Shown piece by piece: positions 16,518 through 24,282 of a stretch of 63,690 bases of DNA; the first letter of the stretch is position 1; each line of letters begins with the position of its first letter. The translations under genes and the position numbers were made by a program. Origin of the DNA: Candidatus Poribacteria bacterium. Lineage in GTDB: Bacteria > Poribacteria > WGA-4E > WGA-3G. The stretch lies in the NCBI GenBank assembly GCA_022827185.1, contig JAJDTM010000037.1, positions 1 to 63,690 of the forward strand, given 5' to 3'. The notes beneath the pieces are model-generated. The model saw only the letters and a list, made by a program, of their open reading frames with translations. It ran no database searches and was not told the origin of the DNA.

Positions 16518-17171
16518 ATGAATACGAAGAGTTTAATCGCCGAGTTTATCGGTACCTTCGCGCTGATTTTTATTGGTGCTGGTGCAGTGGCGATAGATAT
16601 AGGCGGTTTGTTAGGGGCTGCGTTCGCTCACGGTTTCGTCGTTGTGGCGTTTATCTATGCTTATGGGCACATCTCCGGTACGCATATCAATCCGGCTGTG
16701 ACGCTCGGCTTGCTGATAGCCGGAGAGATCGAATTTGTTGCAGCACTCGGGTATTGGGTTGTGCAATTTCTTGGCGGGATATTGGGTGCGGTTCTGCTTA
16801 ACGCTGTGCTACCGAATCCAGGCGATCTGGGTGTGACAATTTTGACTGAAGGTGTTACGCCGGTTCAAGGACTTGTTGTCGAAATCGTGCTTACTTTTTT
16901 CCTTGTCAATACGATTTTTACGACTGCTGTGAACGGGAAAGCAGGCAATTTCGCGGGGCTCGCGATTGGGTTCACATTGATAGCGTGTATCTTAGTGGGT
17001 GGTCCGTTGACGCGGGCTTCTTTGAATCCGGCTCGGACATTGGGACCTGCCCTCTTTAGTACAGATCCGCAGTGGGGTAATATGTGGCTCTATTTCGTGG
17101 GACCGTGCGTCGGTGCGATCCTCGCTGCGCTGCTCTATATCGGTGTGTTGAAAGATAAAGAGGATATGTAG
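16518..17171 (+). CDS. aquaporin / MIP-family channel
   Basis: 217 residues with six membrane spans and the two half-helices carrying NPA: HINPAVTLG (about 56-64) and LNPARTLGPALF (about 169-180). ISGTHINPAV and the short loops resemble bacterial water-channel-type aquaporins more than the longer glycerol facilitators. It would conduct water or small neutral solutes across the inner membrane. It stands alone between two minus-strand genes and is followed by a strong terminator. Confidence 0.88.
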   Translation: MNTKSLIAEFIGTFALIFIGAGAVAIDIGGLLGAAFAHGFVVVAFIYAYGHISGTHINPAVTLGLLIAGEIEFVAALGYWVVQFLGGILGAVLLNAVLPNPGDLGVTILTEGVTPVQGLVVEIVLTFFLVNTIFTTAVNGKAGNFAGLAIGFTLIACILVGGPLTRASLNPARTLGPALFSTDPQWGNMWLYFVGPCVGAILAALLYIGVLKDKEDM

Positions 17172-17190
17172 TACATTCATCATAAGGAAA

Positions 17191-17224
17191 AAGAAAGGCT
17201 GGCACGTTTACGCGCCAGCCTTTT
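17191..17224. terminator. bidirectional Rho-independent terminator
   Basis: AAAGGCTGGC pairs with GCCAGCCTTTT across a short loop. A-rich bases precede and T-rich bases follow, so it can act from both sides. It sits between the convergent aquaporin and hsp20 genes. Confidence 0.85.
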
Positions 17225-17247
17225 CGCTTGGGTTTGAGGGTTGTGTC

Positions 17248-17700
17248 TTAAGAGGCTGTTGAAATTGGAATTTCGGTCGGTTTCGCGGCTTCCGCCTTCG
17301 GAATTCCGAGTGTCAAGACACCGGCCTTGAATTCTGCTTTGATAGCATCGGTTTCGATGTGTCTTGGCAATGTGAAACTCCGCTGGAAGCTGCCATACCG
17401 TCTTTCAACACGGTGGTAGTTTTTGCTGTCTGTCTCCGCTTCCTGATGTTTCTCGCCTTTGATGGTGAGCAAGTTATCGGTCACGGAAACATTGACATCT
17501 TTTTCCGAGACACCGGGAAGTTCAGCGCGGATCTCGAATCCGTTTTCCGTTTCAGAAATGTCAACCGTAGGCAGCCAAGCGGTGCTTTCTGTATCCGTTT
17601 CACTTTCGTGAGAGGCGCAGAGGTCGCTAAAAACCTTCTCCATTTGGCTATGGAGATTGAACAGGTTTTTCATGGGTCTGCGGATCGTTAAGTAAGTCAT
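17248..17700 (-). CDS. small heat-shock protein, Hsp20/alpha-crystallin family
   Basis: 150 residues from the ATG at 17700, chosen because AGAAGGAGA stands directly before it. The longer frame to 17751 would start upstream of that site. The alpha-crystallin domain spans about 42-140, from TVDISETENGFEIRAELPG to GVLTLGIPKAE. It is an ATP-independent holdase that keeps unfolding proteins soluble. Three sigma-54-type promoters precede it, suggesting stress induction through an enhancer-binding activator. Confidence 0.9.
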   Translation of the reverse strand: MTYLTIRRPMKNLFNLHSQMEKVFSDLCASHESETDTESTAWLPTVDISETENGFEIRAELPGVSEKDVNVSVTDNLLTIKGEKHQEAETDSKNYHRVERRYGSFQRSFTLPRHIETDAIKAEFKAGVLTLGIPKAEAAKPTEIPISTAS

Positions 17701-17740
17701 TTTTTTCTCCTTCTGAATTTTGTTTGTGTAAATGTTAGTT

Positions 17741-17755
17741 GCAAGTTCCATGCCA
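17741..17755 (-). promoter_or_regulatory. sigma-54-type promoter P1 of hsp20
   Basis: On the minus strand it reads TGGCATGGAACTTGC, with TGGCA and TTGC at the -24/-12 spacing. Transcription would begin near 17729, ~29 bases before the start codon. Confidence 0.65.
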
Positions 17756-17763
17756 AATACGTT

Positions 17764-17778
17764 GCAAGTTTGATGCCA
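17764..17778 (-). promoter_or_regulatory. sigma-54-type promoter P2 of hsp20
   Basis: Minus strand TGGCATCAAACTTGC, with the same exact spacing as P1 and 23 bases upstream of it. It shares the flanking TTGCAAC, so P1 and P2 look like a small duplication. Confidence 0.55.
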
Positions 17779-17826
17779 ATCTTTTCAGAGGCAACCGACG
17801 ATGTTGCCGTTCTGTTTGCATAATAA

Positions 17827-17841
17827 GCAAATTGCGTGCCA
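17827..17841 (-). promoter_or_regulatory. sigma-54-type promoter P3 of hsp20 (best match)
   Basis: Minus strand TGGCACGCAATTTGC matches TGGCACG-N4-TTGC at every fixed position. It lies ~86 bases upstream of P1. Confidence 0.7.
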
Positions 17842-17890
17842 AAGTTGTTTTAATGGTAAATAGGACAGACACAAAACACTTCTATTAGGG

Positions 17891-17956
17891 CTGGAAGGGT
17901 AGAAGGTTGGAAGAGTGGAAGCGTGGAAAGTTGGAAGCATGGAAGGTTGGAAAAGA
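17891..17956. repeat. tandem 8-nt NNTGGAAG tract
   Basis: About eight imperfect 8-base words of the form (G/A)NTGGAA(G/A) follow one another. The word family is the same as in the elements inside the ABC ATPase gene and bamA, but here no complementary arm is present. Confidence 0.75.
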
Positions 17957-17965
17957 TAGGTTTGC

Positions 17966-18014
17966 CATTTTGACATCACCCTTGCCACTGTGGCATTATG
18001 GGGATGTCAAAATG
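17966..18014. repeat. nested inverted repeat upstream/downstream of genes
   Basis: CATTTTGACATC (17966-17977) and GATGTCAAAATG (18003-18014) are perfect inverted repeats. Inside them TGCCA-CTG-TGGCA forms a second hairpin. It lies 34 bases after the uridine-kinase-like gene and may end its transcript or serve as a binding site. Confidence 0.6.
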
Positions 18015-18048
18015 ACTATGTAGGGAAAAGTGCACTTTCGACGCGCGT

Positions 18049-18705
18049 TTATTGTGAAGACATTCTGCCTTCCTGAATTCGGGTGCGGATTCCTGCGACA
18101 AGCGTGTGTAATGCAACCGGATTTTCGTCTTGGAACGGGATAACGAGGTCTGCGTACTGTTTGCAAGGTTCGGTGTAGACGGGGAAATTGGGTAGGACAT
18201 CGCGCCGGTACCAGTTGATTGCCCATTCCAGATCGCCGCCGCGCTGTGCGACATCACGGAGCATCCGTCGCAAGACACGTTCGTGTGCATCTACATCAAG
18301 GAACAGTTTGATGTCCATCAAATCGCGTAAGTCTTCACTCCAAAAGATAAGATGTCCTTCTACAATGACAACATCACTCGGTTGAACGCTCGTTTTTTCG
18401 TTGCCACGTTGTGCAGCCCGGGTGCCAGTGGTGGGAAAATCAATAGCGTCTCGGGCACGCAGTTTCTTTATATCTGTGATAAGGGCATCCCATAGCACAG
18501 CATCCGGATGATTCGCGGTAATCACACGTTCCCGTTCTGCCTCCGAGTATTCCGACCAGTCGCGGAAATAGGAATCTTGGTTCAGTACGATCGGCGAAAA
18601 GTCGGCGAGTGCTTCCGCCAAGGCATTGGCAAATGTGGTTTTCCCGGAAGCGGAACCGCCCATAATTCCAACAGTAATAGGTGTGAAGTGCTTTTCTTTT
18701 TCCAT
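18049..18705 (-). CDS. uridine kinase / phosphoribulokinase-family P-loop kinase
   Basis: 218 residues from the ATG at 18705; the frame continues to 18774. It has Walker A GGSASGKTT near residue 15, LNQDSYFRDWSEYS (the substrate Asp/Tyr segment), DFPTTGTR, and VVIVEGHLIFW (Walker-B-like). A C-terminal RRDV...YTEPCKQYADLVIP follows. This matches the uridine kinase (Udk) layout, which phosphorylates uridine or cytidine with ATP or GTP in pyrimidine salvage. Related P-loop kinases of other substrates cannot be excluded. It stands alone on this strand. Confidence 0.75.
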   Translation of the reverse strand: MEKEKHFTPITVGIMGGSASGKTTFANALAEALADFSPIVLNQDSYFRDWSEYSEAERERVITANHPDAVLWDALITDIKKLRARDAIDFPTTGTRAAQRGNEKTSVQPSDVVIVEGHLIFWSEDLRDLMDIKLFLDVDAHERVLRRMLRDVAQRGGDLEWAINWYRRDVLPNFPVYTEPCKQYADLVIPFQDENPVALHTLVAGIRTRIQEGRMSSQ

Positions 18706-18842
18706 AGTTTCCCCGTTTACATTAGATTTTTGATTTCGGTGTTGTATCTTAGCGTACTTCGGCTGGCGGGTCAATGTTATTTTGTTCCTTTAACAGGACG
18801 ATTTGGTTTTCGTTTATAGGTGTTAACATTTTTTCCAAGATC

Positions 18843-18863
18843 GCGAGCACAGCTCGCTCCTAC
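18843..18863. repeat. REP-like palindrome with CTAC flank
   Basis: GCGAGCACAGCTCGC followed by TCCTAC; on the minus strand GTAG precedes the palindrome. It lies upstream of the aroF promoter. Confidence 0.6.
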
Positions 18864-18934
18864 AGGGGAGTGCTTTACGCGACAAATCGAAATTATGTGA
18901 AAATTGAATGACTCTGATTCCTTTAAAAAGAAAT

Positions 18935-18963
18935 TTGACTTCCAGAAAAAAATATGTTATTAT
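18935..18963 (+). promoter_or_regulatory. sigma-70 promoter of the leader-aroF-leuA unit
   Basis: TTGACT (18935-18940), a 17-base spacer and TATTAT (18958-18963) give a near-consensus promoter. The predicted transcript has ~170 bases of leader before the leader peptide and ~600 bases before aroF. Confidence 0.75.
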
Positions 18964-19140
18964 ATATTTAAAGTCAGTGGTAGAGGATGCTACTGTTCTG
19001 TTCAGGAAGTTTAAAGCGCGTAGCGTAGTTTCCCTATTACAAGGCTAAACGTTTTTTTGTGAATAACGTCTTAGTCGTAGAGGTTGTTTTTGAGACGTTG
19101 TGGGTATGTTTTTTGTTGCCCGGATTCGAGGAACTTGATA

Positions 19141-19320
19141 ATGCGAACGCTTGAACACAATACCATCACAACACAAATCACCCGTGTAGGGATCGTTCAG
19201 AATAACGTTCTCGGTGCTTGGGCTCTTTTTACGTATGCAAGCAGCAGTTTGCTGTTAAAAGGCGTGTTTGTGTTTTATCTGTATCTGTACTTATATTTGT
19301 ACGGCAACGATAGGTGGTGA
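19141..19320 (+). CDS. Tyr/Leu-rich attenuator leader peptide of aroF-leuA
   Basis: A 59-residue frame starts at ATG 19141 with GAGGAAC about 7 bases upstream. It ends in LLLKGVFVFYLYLYLYLYGN followed by DRW and stop. Five Tyr codons alternate with four Leu codons between 19276 and 19302, with two Phe codons just before. The stop codon (19318-19320) lies inside the 5' arm of the antiterminator. Such runs before an attenuator are the hallmark of leader peptides whose translation measures charged tRNA. The downstream genes make aromatic precursors (aroF) and leucine (leuA), matching both residue types. The frame extends to TTG 19084, which is less likely as start. Confidence 0.7.
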   Translation: MRTLEHNTITTQITRVGIVQNNVLGAWALFTYASSSLLLKGVFVFYLYLYLYLYGNDRW

Positions 19321-19413
19321 AGGTTCGTAGGTAATGCCTCAATTGTATGATTAACCGATTCCAGTATCACCACCCAGCGTTGAAGATAAATTCGATGTTG
19401 GGTAATTTTTTTT
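19313..19413 (+). terminator. transcription attenuator: antiterminator and Rho-independent terminator
   Basis: GGTGGTGA (19313-19320) can pair with TCACCACC (19367-19374). The terminator stem is 13 bp: 19372-19384 against 19391-19403 (three G-T pairs), loop GATAAA, followed by AATTTTTTTT to 19413. The two structures share bases 19372-19374 and so exclude each other. A ribosome at the leader stop codon covers GGTGGTGA and lets the terminator form. A ribosome stalled in the Tyr/Leu run leaves it free, giving read-through into aroF. Confidence 0.75.
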
Positions 19414-19445
19414 AACCGAATTAGATTTGGGACAGAGTCCTTTTC

Positions 19446-19545
19446 GGTGCAGCGTGCTAACCGAGAACTTGCTATTCAAAAGACGGTGCAGCGTGCAACA
19501 CCGGGGTCCCCACCCGTTACTGGGAGGGGGCTAAACTTGCTATTA
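19446..19545. repeat. imperfect direct repeat upstream of aroF
   Basis: CGGTGCAGCGTGC ... AACTTGCTATT occurs twice (starting near 19446 and 19486). The second copy contains an additional GGGGTCCCC and a CCCACCCGTTACTGGGAGGG hairpin. Function is unknown; it lies between attenuator and aroF ribosome site. Confidence 0.55.
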
Positions 19546-19569
19546 AGAAGGTGGAGGTAGTTGAAAAGA

Positions 19570-20586
19570 ATGGTAATCGTTACCAAGACCGATGCGACAC
19601 AATCAGATATTGATGCTGTTGTCAAACGGATCGAGAGTGTCGGGTTGAAAGCGCAAATTTCAACTGGCGAACGGCACACGGTCATCGGTGTTATAGGAGA
19701 TAAAACGTTGCTTGGTGATATTCCGATAGAGTCCATGTCCGGTGTTGAACGGACGATGCCGATTACAGCACCGTTCAAGTTAGCGAGCCGCGAATTTCGG
19801 GATGAGCCGACAGTGATTGCAGTCAATGGCACAAAGATTGGCGGTAAACAGGTGCCTGTTATCGCCGGCCCGTGTGCGGTAGAGAGTACAGAACAGATCG
19901 TGACGATCGCTCGTCTGGTTGAGAAGTCAGGTGCGAGTTTCATCAGAGGCGGAGCCTTTAAACCGAGAACGGGACCTTATAGTTTCCAAGGTTACGGTGA
20001 AAGCGCGCTCAAGATGCTAAAAGCAGCGAAAGACGAAACTGGACTCGGTATTGTCACCGAAGTTATGACACCCCACGAAGTCGAGCTCGTCGGCGAATAC
20101 ACAGACATGTTCCAACTCGGTACCCGGAACATGACGAATTTTTACCTGTTACGTGAAGTTGGACAGGCACAGAAACCGGTGATTCTCAAGCGTGGGATGT
20201 CCTCAACAATCGAAGAGTGGTTACTCGCTGCGGAATATATCCTCGCCGAAGGGAATCCTGATGTGATTCTCTGTGAACGTGGCATTCGCACCTTTGAGAC
20301 GCATACGCGTAACACGCTTGATTTGAATGCGGTCCCCGTTATTCACGAATTGAGCCACCTGCCGATTATTGTGGATCCGAGTCACGGCACGGGTATCCGA
20401 AGCCTCGTGTGTGATATGACGAAGGCATCTGTGGCTGCAGGTGCAGATGGGTTGCTGCTTGAGGTGCATCACGATCCAGATCATTCGATGACAGGAGATG
20501 GCGCGCAGTCGCTATTCCCGGATCAATTTGAGACGCTCATGAGCGAACTGAAACCGATTGCTATCGCTGTTGGTCGTGAAATGTAG
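19570..20586 (+). CDS. aroF: 3-deoxy-7-phosphoheptulonate synthase (DAHP synthase, type I-beta)
   Basis: First enzyme of the shikimate pathway, joining phosphoenolpyruvate and erythrose 4-phosphate. An N-terminal ferredoxin-like regulatory domain (about 1-70, MVIVTKTDATQ... VIGVIGDK) precedes the barrel, as in the beta-subfamily. Barrel signatures are VIAGPCAVES, FIRGGAFKPRTGPYSFQG, QLGTRNMTNF, PVILKRGMS, CERGIRTFE, and PIIVDPSHGTG. Start is ATG 19570 or TTG 19561; GGAGG at 19552 is nearer the TTG. A long leader with peptide and attenuator precedes it. leuA follows 140 bases downstream on the same strand with only a hairpin element between, so co-transcription is likely. Confidence 0.92.
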   Translation: MVIVTKTDATQSDIDAVVKRIESVGLKAQISTGERHTVIGVIGDKTLLGDIPIESMSGVERTMPITAPFKLASREFRDEPTVIAVNGTKIGGKQVPVIAGPCAVESTEQIVTIARLVEKSGASFIRGGAFKPRTGPYSFQGYGESALKMLKAAKDETGLGIVTEVMTPHEVELVGEYTDMFQLGTRNMTNFYLLREVGQAQKPVILKRGMSSTIEEWLLAAEYILAEGNPDVILCERGIRTFETHTRNTLDLNAVPVIHELSHLPIIVDPSHGTGIRSLVCDMTKASVAAGADGLLLEVHHDPDHSMTGDGAQSLFPDQFETLMSELKPIAIAVGREM

Positions 20587-20591
20587 GGAAT

Positions 20592-20709
20592 AGTTATAAG
20601 TTATAAGTTATAAGTTAATCTCTTGTGGCAGTTGCTGTTGTTGTACCTGCCACAGCACGACTCTTAACTAATAACTCTCACTGCGAGGCAAACTGACAAC
20701 TGACGACTA
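20592..20709. repeat. short-word hairpin element (AGTTATA arms) between aroF and leuA
   Basis: Three and a half tandem AGTTATA words (from 20592) face CTTAACTAATAACT (20664-20676). In the middle GTGGCAG (20625-20631) and CTGCCAC (20647-20653) form an inner hairpin. Core bases AGTTAATCTCTT and CTCTTAACT resemble those in the other elements of this class. Confidence 0.75.
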
Positions 20710-20726
20710 AATTGGAGGAAAGAGCC

Positions 20727-22280
20727 TTGGACGATTTTGAAACCAATCCGCAGAAAGTTTATATTTTTGATACAACGCTCCGTGATGCCGAGCAGACGCC
20801 CGGTGCTGCTCTTGGTATTGAGGAAAAACTCGAAATTGCCAAGCACCTCGCGAAATTAAATGTTGATGTCATTGAAGCCGGATTTCCAATTTCGTCACCG
20901 GGAGATTTCGAGGCTGTCCAACGGATCGCCAATGAGGTTGAAGGCCCGGAAATCTGCGCGCTCTCTCGCGTTGTAGAGAAAGACATTACTGCCGCATGGA
21001 AAGCGATTGCGGACGCGCCGCGCGCTCGTATCCACACATTTGTTGGAACATCGCCGATTCACATGGGGCGCATCACACGGACGACCCCTGAAGATACACT
21101 CCGGATGGCAACGGATGCTGTCGCCTACGCGAAAAGCCTCTGTGAAGGACACTCAGATGCGAATGTCGAATTCTCACCGATGGATGCCGGACGGACGGAA
21201 TTAGCGTTTCTTTATGAGGTCGTTGAAGCGACGATCGCTGCAGGTGCGACCGTCGTCAATATCCCAGAAACCGTTGGGTGGACGGTACCGACGGAGTTCG
21301 GTAACTTGATTAAAGGTATCATGGAGAATGTCCCGAATGTTGACGATGCCATTATTAGTGTGCACTGCCATAACGATCTCGGATTGGCGGTGGCAAACAG
21401 TCTTATCGCGATTGAACAAGGTGCGCGTCAGGTGGAATGCACAATCAACGGACTCGGAGAACGTGCCGGAAATACCTCACTCGAAGAGGTTGTCATGGCA
21501 ATCCGCACCCGACGCGACTATTTCAAAGAATATTACACCGAGATTAACGCAAAAGAGATTGTCCCGATTAGTCGGCGTGTGAGCCGAACGATGGGTATTG
21601 CTGTTCAACCGAACAAAGCGATTGTCGGTGCGAACGCTTTCGCACACAGTTCGGGTATTCATCAAGACGGCATCATCAAATCGCGCGTAACGTTTGAGAT
21701 TATTGATCCGCAGGAGATTGGGTGGAAAGAGAGCCAGTTGATCCTCAGTCCGCGTTCCGGACGCAACGCGCTCAGACACCGCCTCAACGAACTCGGCTAC
21801 GAGGTGGATGCTGAGCAGTTGGACAAGGTTTATGAAAGGTTCCTGCGGGTTGCTGATAAGAAGAAAGCAGTGCAGGATGCAGACCTTGAGGCGATCATGA
21901 GCGATGAGATTCGCGCCATCCCTGCTGTCTTTGAACTCGATTATATCCAAGTCGTCAGTGGCACGAAAATTTCACCGACAACGACAGTCGGTATTAAGAC
22001 GGAGAATGGAGTGGTTGAAAAAGCGTCAACTGGCGATGGACCCGTTGATGCGGCGTTTAAGGCGATTGGTCAGGTTGTTGACCTCCAACTCAACCTCATT
22101 GACTACCAGATCCGTTCCGTAACCGAGGGTGAAGATGCTATCGGTGAAGTCTCGTTGAAGGTCCAAGACAACGGGAACATCATCACTGGGCACGGTGCCA
22201 GTACAGACATCATTGAAGCAAGTGCCCGTGCTTACATCCATGCTATTAACAAGTTAATTCAGATCCGATCTGAAGGGTAA
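20727..22280 (+). CDS. leuA: 2-isopropylmalate synthase
   Basis: Condenses acetyl-CoA with 2-oxoisovalerate, the first committed step to leucine. 517 residues from TTG 20727, chosen because GGAGG lies 8 bases before it; an upstream TTG at 20712 is in frame. The barrel has FDTTLRDAEQTPGAAL (metal Asp and catalytic Arg), VEFSPMDAGRTE, and SVHCHNDLGLAVANS (two metal His), plus INGLGERAGNTSLEEV. The C-terminal ~120 residues form the leucine-feedback domain, so enzyme inhibition and the upstream attenuator could act together. Confidence 0.93.
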   Translation: MDDFETNPQKVYIFDTTLRDAEQTPGAALGIEEKLEIAKHLAKLNVDVIEAGFPISSPGDFEAVQRIANEVEGPEICALSRVVEKDITAAWKAIADAPRARIHTFVGTSPIHMGRITRTTPEDTLRMATDAVAYAKSLCEGHSDANVEFSPMDAGRTELAFLYEVVEATIAAGATVVNIPETVGWTVPTEFGNLIKGIMENVPNVDDAIISVHCHNDLGLAVANSLIAIEQGARQVECTINGLGERAGNTSLEEVVMAIRTRRDYFKEYYTEINAKEIVPISRRVSRTMGIAVQPNKAIVGANAFAHSSGIHQDGIIKSRVTFEIIDPQEIGWKESQLILSPRSGRNALRHRLNELGYEVDAEQLDKVYERFLRVADKKKAVQDADLEAIMSDEIRAIPAVFELDYIQVVSGTKISPTTTVGIKTENGVVEKASTGDGPVDAAFKAIGQVVDLQLNLIDYQIRSVTEGEDAIGEVSLKVQDNGNIITGHGASTDIIEASARAYIHAINKLIQIRSEG

Positions 22281-22281
22281 A

Positions 22282-22365
22282 GGCTATCGGCTATCGGCTA
22301 TCGGCTATCAGCAGTCAGCAAGAGAACCTTTTTGCTGATGGCTGACTGCTGATGGCTGATGGCTG
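22282..22365. repeat. short-word hairpin element (GGCTATC / GGCTGAT arms)
   Basis: Four GGCTATC words face three GGCTGAT-type words, with core AGCAAGAGAACCTTTTTGCTGA. It fills the whole gap between the convergent leuA and pepA genes and could end both transcripts. Confidence 0.8.
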
Positions 22366-22370
22366 TTAAA

Positions 22371-23858
22371 CTACCAATCTTCAACCAATTGCACCAGCAA
22401 CCGCACGCCGTAGCCTGATGCGCCTTCAGGGATATATGTAGAGCCTTTCATCCCCCAAGCGGTGCCGGCGATGTCGAGATGCACCCATGGGTAGCCTTCC
22501 GCAAACTTCTTCAAGAACGCGCCACCAGCAATCGTGCCAGCGGTACCGTCGCCGATGTTCTGGACATCCGCCACCTTGCTTTTAACCGCTTCGTCATAAT
22601 CGTCCCAGAGCGGCAATTCCCAGACGCGCTCATGCGTTTTTTCGGCTGCGGACTCCACTTTCTCCATGAGTTCGGGATCTGTCCCCAGTGCTCCGGCTGC
22701 GATGTGTCCTAAAGTACCGATCACGGCACCGGTCAGCGTTGCTAAGTCGATAACACCTTTTGGGTTGTACTGTGCTGTCCATCCGAGTGCATCTGCCAAT
22801 ACCAGTCGTCCTTCAGCATCGGTGTTGAGAATTTCAATCGTTTTACCACCATAAGAGGTAACAACGTCACCCGGTTTAACGGCTGTCCCGCTCGGCATGT
22901 TCTCGGTTGCGGCAACTAAACCGATGACGCGAACGTTGGGTTTGAGTTGACCGATGACTTGCATCGCGCCGATCACAGCGGCGGCACCCGACATATCGTG
23001 TTTCATCTCGTGCATACCGCTTCCACCTTTGATTGAGATCCCACCTGTGTCAAAGGTAATCCCTTTTCCGACCAGCACGACGGTATCTTGCCCTTCACCG
23101 TCAGGCGTGTATTCGAGAATGATAAACCGCGGCTCTTCAGCACTCCCTTGCGCGACAGCGAGGAGTGTGCGGAACCCTTTTTCCGCTAAGGTGGGTTTGT
23201 CAAAGATTTCACAACCGAGTCCTGATGTTTCTGCTACGGCTTCTGCCTTTTCTGCGAGTTGCGTCGGTGTGAGATAGTTTGCGGGTTGATTGCTCAGGTC
23301 TCTGGCAAGAAGTGTACCGTTGGCGATTACTTCTCCACGCTGGACTGCTGCTTCTATGGTTGCCTGACTCTGATCACTTTCAGCTAAGAACGTGATAGAT
23401 TCAAATTTTTTCTTTTCGTCTTCATCGCCGCTGTCTGTTTTGTGTTCATCGAACTGGTAGAGCGCGAGGAGCGACGCTTCCGTAGCACCTTGTATCATCT
23501 CAGGTGTCGCTTCATTAGGCATCGGAACAGCGGCATTTCTTAAGCCCATATCCCGAATCGTCCGCACGGCATGCCCTGCTGTCTGACGGACCTTCTCAAC
23601 GGTAAGGTCATGATACTCTCCTAAGCCTACCAAAAGTACGCGAGGTGCGGTTATTGCGCCGTTTGTGTAGAGCCAACTGGTCGTTTTCAGTTTACCTGTG
23701 AAATCGCCGAGGTTCATGCGTTCCCGAATCCGTCCACCGAGTACTTGGTCTATGGTTTGGAGCGGTGCGCTATAGAAATCTGGGTTTTCCAATATACCGA
23801 TGGCAATGACATCGGTCTGTTCTTGGTTGAATCCGCCTGTTTTGACAGTAATATTCAT
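22371..23858 (-). CDS. pepA: leucyl aminopeptidase (M17)
   Basis: 495 residues with the M17 signature NTDAEGRLVLADAL (metal Asp and Glu, catalytic Arg). VGKGITFDTGGISIKG and MKHDMSGAAAV supply the Lys and Asp metal ligands. The N-terminal ~165 residues are the less conserved domain of the hexamer. It is a dizinc/manganese cytosolic exopeptidase removing N-terminal residues. It ends the minus-strand series BMP protein, fdhA, cupin, pepA, with a 49-base gap to the cupin. Confidence 0.92.
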   Translation of the reverse strand: MNITVKTGGFNQEQTDVIAIGILENPDFYSAPLQTIDQVLGGRIRERMNLGDFTGKLKTTSWLYTNGAITAPRVLLVGLGEYHDLTVEKVRQTAGHAVRTIRDMGLRNAAVPMPNEATPEMIQGATEASLLALYQFDEHKTDSGDEDEKKKFESITFLAESDQSQATIEAAVQRGEVIANGTLLARDLSNQPANYLTPTQLAEKAEAVAETSGLGCEIFDKPTLAEKGFRTLLAVAQGSAEEPRFIILEYTPDGEGQDTVVLVGKGITFDTGGISIKGGSGMHEMKHDMSGAAAVIGAMQVIGQLKPNVRVIGLVAATENMPSGTAVKPGDVVTSYGGKTIEILNTDAEGRLVLADALGWTAQYNPKGVIDLATLTGAVIGTLGHIAAGALGTDPELMEKVESAAEKTHERVWELPLWDDYDEAVKSKVADVQNIGDGTAGTIAGGAFLKKFAEGYPWVHLDIAGTAWGMKGSTYIPEGASGYGVRLLVQLVEDW

Positions 23859-23907
23859 AAGTGTTCCTTCATATTTTAGCGTGTTTTTAAATTCAATTTT
23901 TTCGTTG

Positions 23908-24225
23908 TTAAGGCTGATTGTTTGAAGACCGCATTCCCGTCAAGACGACTAAGGGTTCCTTGCTTGTAACTGTAATCGAGTGGTAGGTATTTGCAGGGAC
24001 ATCCATCCGGTCACCAGATTCGACAGTACCCTGTTCATCGGCAACCTTCACGTCTGCGGTGCCAGATAGCACACAGACGACTTCATCTTGCGTGTGAATA
24101 TAATCGAGGTATGCACCCCTTGGACGACCTGACCACTCATAGGCATTGAAACCTTCAGATTGCAGCTGTTGCTTTAACGCGTCAGCGTCCGCATGTTGTT
24201 CTGACCAACGTGATTTCCAATTCAT
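23908..24225 (-). CDS. small cupin-domain protein
   Basis: 105 residues: one cupin barrel with AYLDYIHTQDEVVCVLSGTADVKV and a second strand pair GDRMDVPANTYHSITV. The usual motif-1 HxH is reduced to a single His followed by E, so metal binding may be weak. It lies between fdhA and pepA with gaps of 57 and 49 bases, so it is in the same transcript. A link to formate oxidation is suggested only by position. Confidence 0.7.
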   Translation of the reverse strand: MNWKSRWSEQHADADALKQQLQSEGFNAYEWSGRPRGAYLDYIHTQDEVVCVLSGTADVKVADEQGTVESGDRMDVPANTYHSITVTSKEPLVVLTGMRSSNNQP

Positions 24226-24282
24226 AGCGACTCTCCTTTAAAAACTAAAAACGCGCTTCGTTTTTTTTGTTAGTGAGAAATC

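Noticed and set aside
19084..19140. TTG 19084 as start of the leader frame
   Set aside because: No ribosome site stands before it, whereas GAGGAAC precedes the ATG at 19141.
18964..19140. T-box or amino-acid riboswitch upstream of aroF
   Set aside because: I see no T-box sequence or conserved riboswitch core; the leader peptide with paired arms explains the regulation better.
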